DNA of 8,971 bases from Methanosarcina sp. (GTDB lineage: Archaea > Halobacteriota > Methanosarcinia > Methanosarcinales > Methanosarcinaceae). The notes under the pieces were generated by a model. The model searched no databases and was not told the DNA's origin. It worked only from the letters and a program-made list of their open reading frames with translations. The stretch spans positions 1 through 8,971 of the forward strand of contig DUGS01000177.1 in the NCBI GenBank assembly GCA_013331265.1. Direction: 5' to 3'. Shown in pieces: positions 5,147 to 8,971 of this stretch. Position 1 is the first letter of the stretch. Every line of letters begins with the position of its first letter. The position numbers and the translations under genes were made by a program.

Positions 5147-7216
5147 ATGGCACGAAAGCGATTCCCCCGTTTAGGTGCTTTTGAGCCAAAACTTATCCGC
5201 GAAGCACTCATCAGCTCAGTGCTGAAACTTGATCTGCGCCAGCAGAAAGGAAACCCGGTTATGCTAATGGTGGAAATCGGAGGTATCCTGACCACAATCA
5301 GTTTTGTTATTGGGATTTTCTCTGCTACTCCGAAATCTTCCTTCTTTACAGGCTTTGTGTCCTTCTGGCTATGGCTGACAGTTATATTTTCAAATTTTGC
5401 GGAATCCCTATCCGAAGGCCGTGGAAAAGCCAGAGCAGCATCCCTTAGGCAGTCAAAAACCAGCGTTCCAGCCAGAAAGCTCACAGCAGATTCTTTTGAT
5501 GCTGCTTTCACCGAGATATCTTCTTCCGATCTCCGAAAAAACGACCTTGTCCTTGTAAAGGCAAACGAAATAATTCCGGGAGATGGGGAAGTTGTAAAGG
5601 GAGCTGCATTAGTTAACGAATCAGCAATTACCGGAGAGTCAGCACCTGTTGTACGTGAATCGGGTGGTGACAGGAGTGCTGTTACCGGAGGAACGACTGT
5701 TATTGCCAATGAGATAATCGTCAGAATCACCACCGATCCGGGGCAGACCTTCCTTGACCGCATGATCTCAATGGTAGAAGGTGCAGAGAGAAGGAAGACC
5801 CCTAACGAAATAGCTCTCGAAATTCTGCTCATTGCACTCACTGGCGTATTTTTGGCAGTTGTAGCCAGCACCTATTCGGTTTCTGCATACAGCGCTGTCT
5901 CAAGCGGAAAAGGCTCTGCTGCAAGTCTAACAGTACTGATTGCGCTTTTTGTCTGTTTAGCTCCCACAACTATTGCAGCCCTGCTCCCGGCAATAGGAAT
6001 AGCCGGAATGGACCGTTTATTCCAGTTAAATGTCATAGCTCTCTCGGGAAGGGCAATCGAAGCTGCAGGAGATGTAAATATCCTGCTCCTGGATAAAACG
6101 GGCACAATCACCTTAGGTAACCGGCAGGCAGCCGAATTCTTGACAGTAGATGCACAATCAAATGAAGAATTAATGGAAGCTGCCCTTCTCTCCTCTTTTG
6201 CAGATGATACACCAGAAGGAAAGAGTATTATTGCTCTGATTCAGGAAAGAACAGGAAAGACTCCTGCTCCTCCCAAGAATATCACATTTATACCATTTTC
6301 AGCCGCAACCAGAGTCAGCGGTGCACAGTGCGGGGAAATAACATATCTAAAGGGCGCTTACGATGCAATAACTAAGGCGGCTCTGGAATTCGGAGGAACC
6401 ATTCCTTCGGACCTTAAGGGAAAAGTAGACGCTGTTGCGTCTGCAGGTGGTACACCCCTTGTGGTTGCTCGCAATGAAGTCATTCTAGGTGTGGTATTCC
6501 TCAAAGACATCCTGAAAACTGGAATTAAGGAAAGGTTTTCAGACCTGCGTCAGATAGGGATTCGTACAGTTATGATAACAGGGGACAATCATCTCACTGC
6601 TGCCACTATTGCAGTGGAGGCGGGAGTTGACGATTACCTGGCAGAAGCTAAGCCTGATGATAAACTTAGAATGATTAAGGAATACCAGAATGAAGGATAC
6701 ATGGTTGCCATGACAGGGGATGGAACAAATGATGCTCCTGCCCTTGCCCAGGCCGATGTAGCCGTGGCAATGAACAATGGGACACAGCCTGCAAGGGAAG
6801 CTGCAAACATAATTGACCTTGACAGCGACCCTACAAAACTTCTGGACATTGTCGAGATAGGAAAGCAAATCCTGATGACCAGGGGAGCTCTGACAACTTT
6901 CTCGATTGCCAATGATATGGCCAAATATTTTGCAATCATTCCAGCTGCTCTTATAGGGATTTATCCGCAGCTAAAAATACTGAATATAATGGGCCTTGCG
7001 GCCCCTGAGTCTGCCATTCTTTCAGCAGTCATATTTAATGCTCTGGTAATTCCAATGTTGATCCCACTTGCACTCACTGGAGTTAAGTTCAAGACTATGC
7101 CTGCATCGAGACTCTTTACCTATAACCTGACCATTTTTGGCCTTGGAGGAGTTATCGCTCCGTTCATAGGAATCAAGATAATTGATCTGATACTGATCGG
7201 TTTACTGAATATCTGA
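5147..7216 (+). CDS. kdpB: Potassium-transporting P-type ATPase, catalytic subunit KdpB
   Basis: This is the ATP-hydrolysing subunit of the Kdp pump. Its 689 residues contain the full P-type ATPase set: TGES in the actuator domain (162-165), the phosphorylated aspartate D316 in DKTGTIT, KGA in the nucleotide-binding domain, MITGDN, and GDGTNDAP at 524-531. The Kdp-specific NDMAKYF segment (N589, D590, K593) holds the charged membrane residues equivalent to E. coli D583 and K586. The membrane proline-threonine motif is at 273-275, but its surroundings read CLAPTTIAALLPAIG, whereas the usual KdpB sequence as I recall it is close to CLIPTTIGGLLSA. The serine of TGES (S165) corresponds to E. coli S162, a known inhibitory phosphorylation site. 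The start has a strong AGGAGG site, and kdpC follows 12 bases after the stop. Confidence 0.97.
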   Translation: MARKRFPRLGAFEPKLIREALISSVLKLDLRQQKGNPVMLMVEIGGILTTISFVIGIFSATPKSSFFTGFVSFWLWLTVIFSNFAESLSEGRGKARAASLRQSKTSVPARKLTADSFDAAFTEISSSDLRKNDLVLVKANEIIPGDGEVVKGAALVNESAITGESAPVVRESGGDRSAVTGGTTVIANEIIVRITTDPGQTFLDRMISMVEGAERRKTPNEIALEILLIALTGVFLAVVASTYSVSAYSAVSSGKGSAASLTVLIALFVCLAPTTIAALLPAIGIAGMDRLFQLNVIALSGRAIEAAGDVNILLLDKTGTITLGNRQAAEFLTVDAQSNEELMEAALLSSFADDTPEGKSIIALIQERTGKTPAPPKNITFIPFSAATRVSGAQCGEITYLKGAYDAITKAALEFGGTIPSDLKGKVDAVASAGGTPLVVARNEVILGVVFLKDILKTGIKERFSDLRQIGIRTVMITGDNHLTAATIAVEAGVDDYLAEAKPDDKLRMIKEYQNEGYMVAMTGDGTNDAPALAQADVAVAMNNGTQPAREAANIIDLDSDPTKLLDIVEIGKQILMTRGALTTFSIANDMAKYFAIIPAALIGIYPQLKILNIMGLAAPESAILSAVIFNALVIPMLIPLALTGVKFKTMPASRLFTYNLTIFGLGGVIAPFIGIKIIDLILIGLLNI

Positions 7217-7228
7217 GGGGGTACTGGC

Positions 7229-7783
7229 ATGAAATCTATCAAAAAAGCCGTATTACTGTTCGCAGTGTTATTCATTATTACAGGGTTCATATATCCCATA
7301 ACAGTGACACTTGTTTCCGGGTTACTTTTTCCTGACCAGGCTCACGGAAGCCTGATTGTCGATAATGACAAGGTTATCGGGTCAACTCTTATTGGTCAGA
7401 ATTTCACTGCACCTCAGTATTTCCAGAGCAGGCCTTCAGCTAGCGGATATGATGCGGCTTCTTCCGGAGGGTCAAACTTAGGACCTACAAATTCCGTTCT
7501 TCTGGAATTGGTCGACAACCGAACAAATGCCCTCCTAAAAGACGGAATTGCCGGCCCGATACCTTCGGATCTGGTAATGGCTTCAGCCAGTGGACTTGAC
7601 CCGCACATCAGTCTTGAATCCGCATTGATACAGGTACCCGTTGTGGCAAAGGCACGAAATCTTCCGGAAGAAGAAGTTAGAGCTCTCATAGTTGCAGAAT
7701 CTGTTGGTTCTCCCTTAACCGGAGCTTATGTAAACGTGCTGTCTCTCAACAGGGCACTTGATCAAGGAAGTCAATCATATTAA
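7229..7783 (+). CDS. kdpC: Potassium-transporting ATPase subunit KdpC
   Basis: This is the small accessory subunit of the Kdp pump, anchored by one helix and thought to help stabilise the complex and raise apparent ATP affinity. Its 184 residues are normal for the family. A short basic N-terminus (KSIKK) is followed by a single hydrophobic span at about 7-30, and the rest is extracytoplasmic. Typical KdpC motifs are present: GSTLIGQNF, YFQSRPSASGYD, SSGGSNLGPTN, ASASGLDPHIS and the C-terminal VNVLSLNRALD. The Shine-Dalgarno site GAGGGGGT (7215-7222) overlaps the kdpB stop codon, six bases before the ATG. kdpD starts 11 bases downstream. Confidence 0.96.
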   Translation: MKSIKKAVLLFAVLFIITGFIYPITVTLVSGLLFPDQAHGSLIVDNDKVIGSTLIGQNFTAPQYFQSRPSASGYDAASSGGSNLGPTNSVLLELVDNRTNALLKDGIAGPIPSDLVMASASGLDPHISLESALIQVPVVAKARNLPEEEVRALIVAESVGSPLTGAYVNVLSLNRALDQGSQSY

Positions 7784-7794
7784 AAAGAGGGACT

Positions 7795-8971
7795 ATGGCA
7801 CCTAATCGTAGTGATGAGGAAGGAAGACCTCGGGCCGAAGATTTACTTTTCATTGCTCGTCGTGATGAAAAAAAGGCGAATGAAGGACGGCTAACAGTTT
7901 ACCTTGGCTATGCAGCAGGTGTTGGAAAGACTTATTCAATGCTTCAGGATGCACTTGAGAGGCAACGAGAGGGAAAAGATGTCGTAATCGGTTACATAGA
8001 GATCCATGATAGACCTGAGACCAGCGCCCTGGTAGAGGACTTTGAAGTCATTCCGACAGTTTCCATAGAACATCAGAACCTTTCTCTCAGGGAGATGGAT
8101 CTCGATGCAGTTATCCGACGCCATCCCCAGATCGTCCTTGTAGATGAGTTAGCCCATACCAACGCCCCAGGCAGCAGGCATTTGAAACGGTACCAGGACG
8201 TTGAAGAACTTCTGCAGGCAGGAATCTCAGTTTATACAAATATCAATATTCAGCATATTGAAAGCCAGAACGATGCCGTTGCACAGATAATTGGCATCAG
8301 AGTATCTGAAATTGTGCCGGATACTTTCCTTTCTGATGCTGATGAGATCCGATTAATCGATATCACCCCGGAAGAGCTAAATATTCGTCTCAAAGCAGGG
8401 AAAGTCTATGTAAAAGATATGGCTGAAACGGCTGTTCAAAGTTTTTTTAGAATTGGAAACCTCCTCGCACTCCGACAACTTGCTCTGCGATATATGGCTG
8501 AGTCTACGGACAGGAGGATGATAGGTTATATGAGGACCCGGGCTATTCCGGGCCCCTGGCCTGCAGCAGAAAGGCTTCTTGTCTGTATCCGTCCAGGCCC
8601 GACAGCCGAACATATGGTAAGGGCAGCATACAGGCTTGCAGCCAGGTTCGATGCGGATTTGATTATATTTTCAGTGGACGTTGGTGATGAGAGAGCATTA
8701 TCTTCTCAGGAGCGCCTCTGGATAAATCAAGCTCTTGAAACAGGAAGACGGCTGGGTGGACGGATAGTGCGTTACCGCGGGAATGACGTAGCCAATGAGA
8801 TTATACGCTACTCCCGGCGGAGCAATGTCAGCATGATCATGCTGGGAAAACCCCGCGGTCTGGATGTGATCTTCTCTCCGGTTTATAGGGTGATACGACA
8901 GTCGAGTGGTATTGATATTCATCTGTACGAACCAAAAGGAAAAGACACATATATACCTCTTAAAAAGCAAA
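7795..8971 (+). CDS. kdpD: KdpD, N-terminal K+ sensor and Usp domains (runs off the window)
   Basis: This frame is open from ATG 7795 to the window end, giving 392 residues so far. AGAGG at 7786-7790 is the ribosome site, four bases upstream. Residues about 30-240 are the KdpD sensor domain, with Walker A GYAAGVGKT (38-46), the signature VDELAHTNAPGSRH (116-129) and NIQHIESQND (151-160). Residues about 258-378 form a Usp-like alpha/beta domain. I see no FTAxY-type c-di-AMP motif like that described for S. aureus KdpD. In full-length KdpD, four membrane helices and a histidine kinase follow the Usp domain. Here the last visible residues are hydrophilic (EPKGKDTYIPLKKQ) and no helix has begun. 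It may be a full sensor kinase cut by the window or a short kinase-less form, as reported in some cyanobacteria. The product would act in the cytoplasm or at the membrane to control the kdp genes ahead of it. No KdpE gene is in view. Confidence 0.93.
   Translation, partial: MAPNRSDEEGRPRAEDLLFIARRDEKKANEGRLTVYLGYAAGVGKTYSMLQDALERQREGKDVVIGYIEIHDRPETSALVEDFEVIPTVSIEHQNLSLREMDLDAVIRRHPQIVLVDELAHTNAPGSRHLKRYQDVEELLQAGISVYTNINIQHIESQNDAVAQIIGIRVSEIVPDTFLSDADEIRLIDITPEELNIRLKAGKVYVKDMAETAVQSFFRIGNLLALRQLALRYMAESTDRRMIGYMRTRAIPGPWPAAERLLVCIRPGPTAEHMVRAAYRLAARFDADLIIFSVDVGDERALSSQERLWINQALETGRRLGGRIVRYRGNDVANEIIRYSRRSNVSMIMLGKPRGLDVIFSPVYRVIRQSSGIDIHLYEPKGKDTYIPLKKQ

Noticed and set aside
4885..5871. 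Long antisense open frame (328 codons) on the minus strand across kdpA and kdpB
   Set aside because: It lies opposite two clearly identified genes with all family motifs, its translation resembles no protein family, and it crosses their junction. It is a codon-bias shadow.
1..8971. CRISPR arrays, tRNA or rRNA genes
   Set aside because: No regularly spaced repeats and no tRNA or rRNA signature sequences were seen on either strand.

Overview
The window looks like chromosomal DNA from a methanogenic archaeon, most likely Methanosarcina or a close relative. The evidence is moderate GC with AT-rich intergenic DNA, clear Shine-Dalgarno sites, T-rich termination, archaeal-type TrkA and TrkH proteins, and what appears to be a decayed IS200/IS605 (IS1341-type) element. 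The genus is inferred from general resemblance, not from a database match.

The whole window concerns potassium uptake. Positions 1-110 hold a short leader, open in one frame up to the trkA start. Next come trkA (111-1457), the cytosolic NAD-binding gating subunit, and trkH (about 1483-2916), the membrane K+ channel-like subunit. Together they form a Trk/Ktr-type secondary K+ uptake system. The trkH start is unusual: the first ATG would cut away most of the first membrane helix, and the only plausible upstream start is an ATT placed after a purine-rich Shine-Dalgarno region.

A 522-base gap (2917-3438) follows. It holds a terminator-like inverted repeat with a T-rich tail, then a remnant of an IS200/IS605-type element. 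The remnant has terminal hairpins, a degraded tnpB 3' end and possibly a relic of its guide (omega/re) RNA. About 90 bases of DNA containing short repeats then lead into kdpA.

The rest is a tightly packed kdp operon on the same strand: kdpA (3439-5145), kdpB (5147-7216), kdpC (7229-7783) and kdpD (7795 to beyond the window end). KdpABC is the high-affinity ATP-driven K+ pump: KdpA binds and conducts K+, KdpB is the P-type ATPase, and KdpC is the small single-span subunit. KdpD supplies its N-terminal K+-sensing ATP-binding domain and a Usp-like domain. No histidine-kinase part is present before the edge, so whether this is a full sensor kinase or a short kinase-less KdpD cannot be decided here. 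A low-affinity system (Trk) thus sits directly beside the high-affinity one (Kdp), separated by a mobile-element scar.

No tRNA, rRNA, CRISPR array or clearly new multi-gene system was seen. The most unusual points are the apparent non-ATG start of trkH, the IS/tnpB relic just upstream of the kdp operon, and the unresolved form of KdpD.
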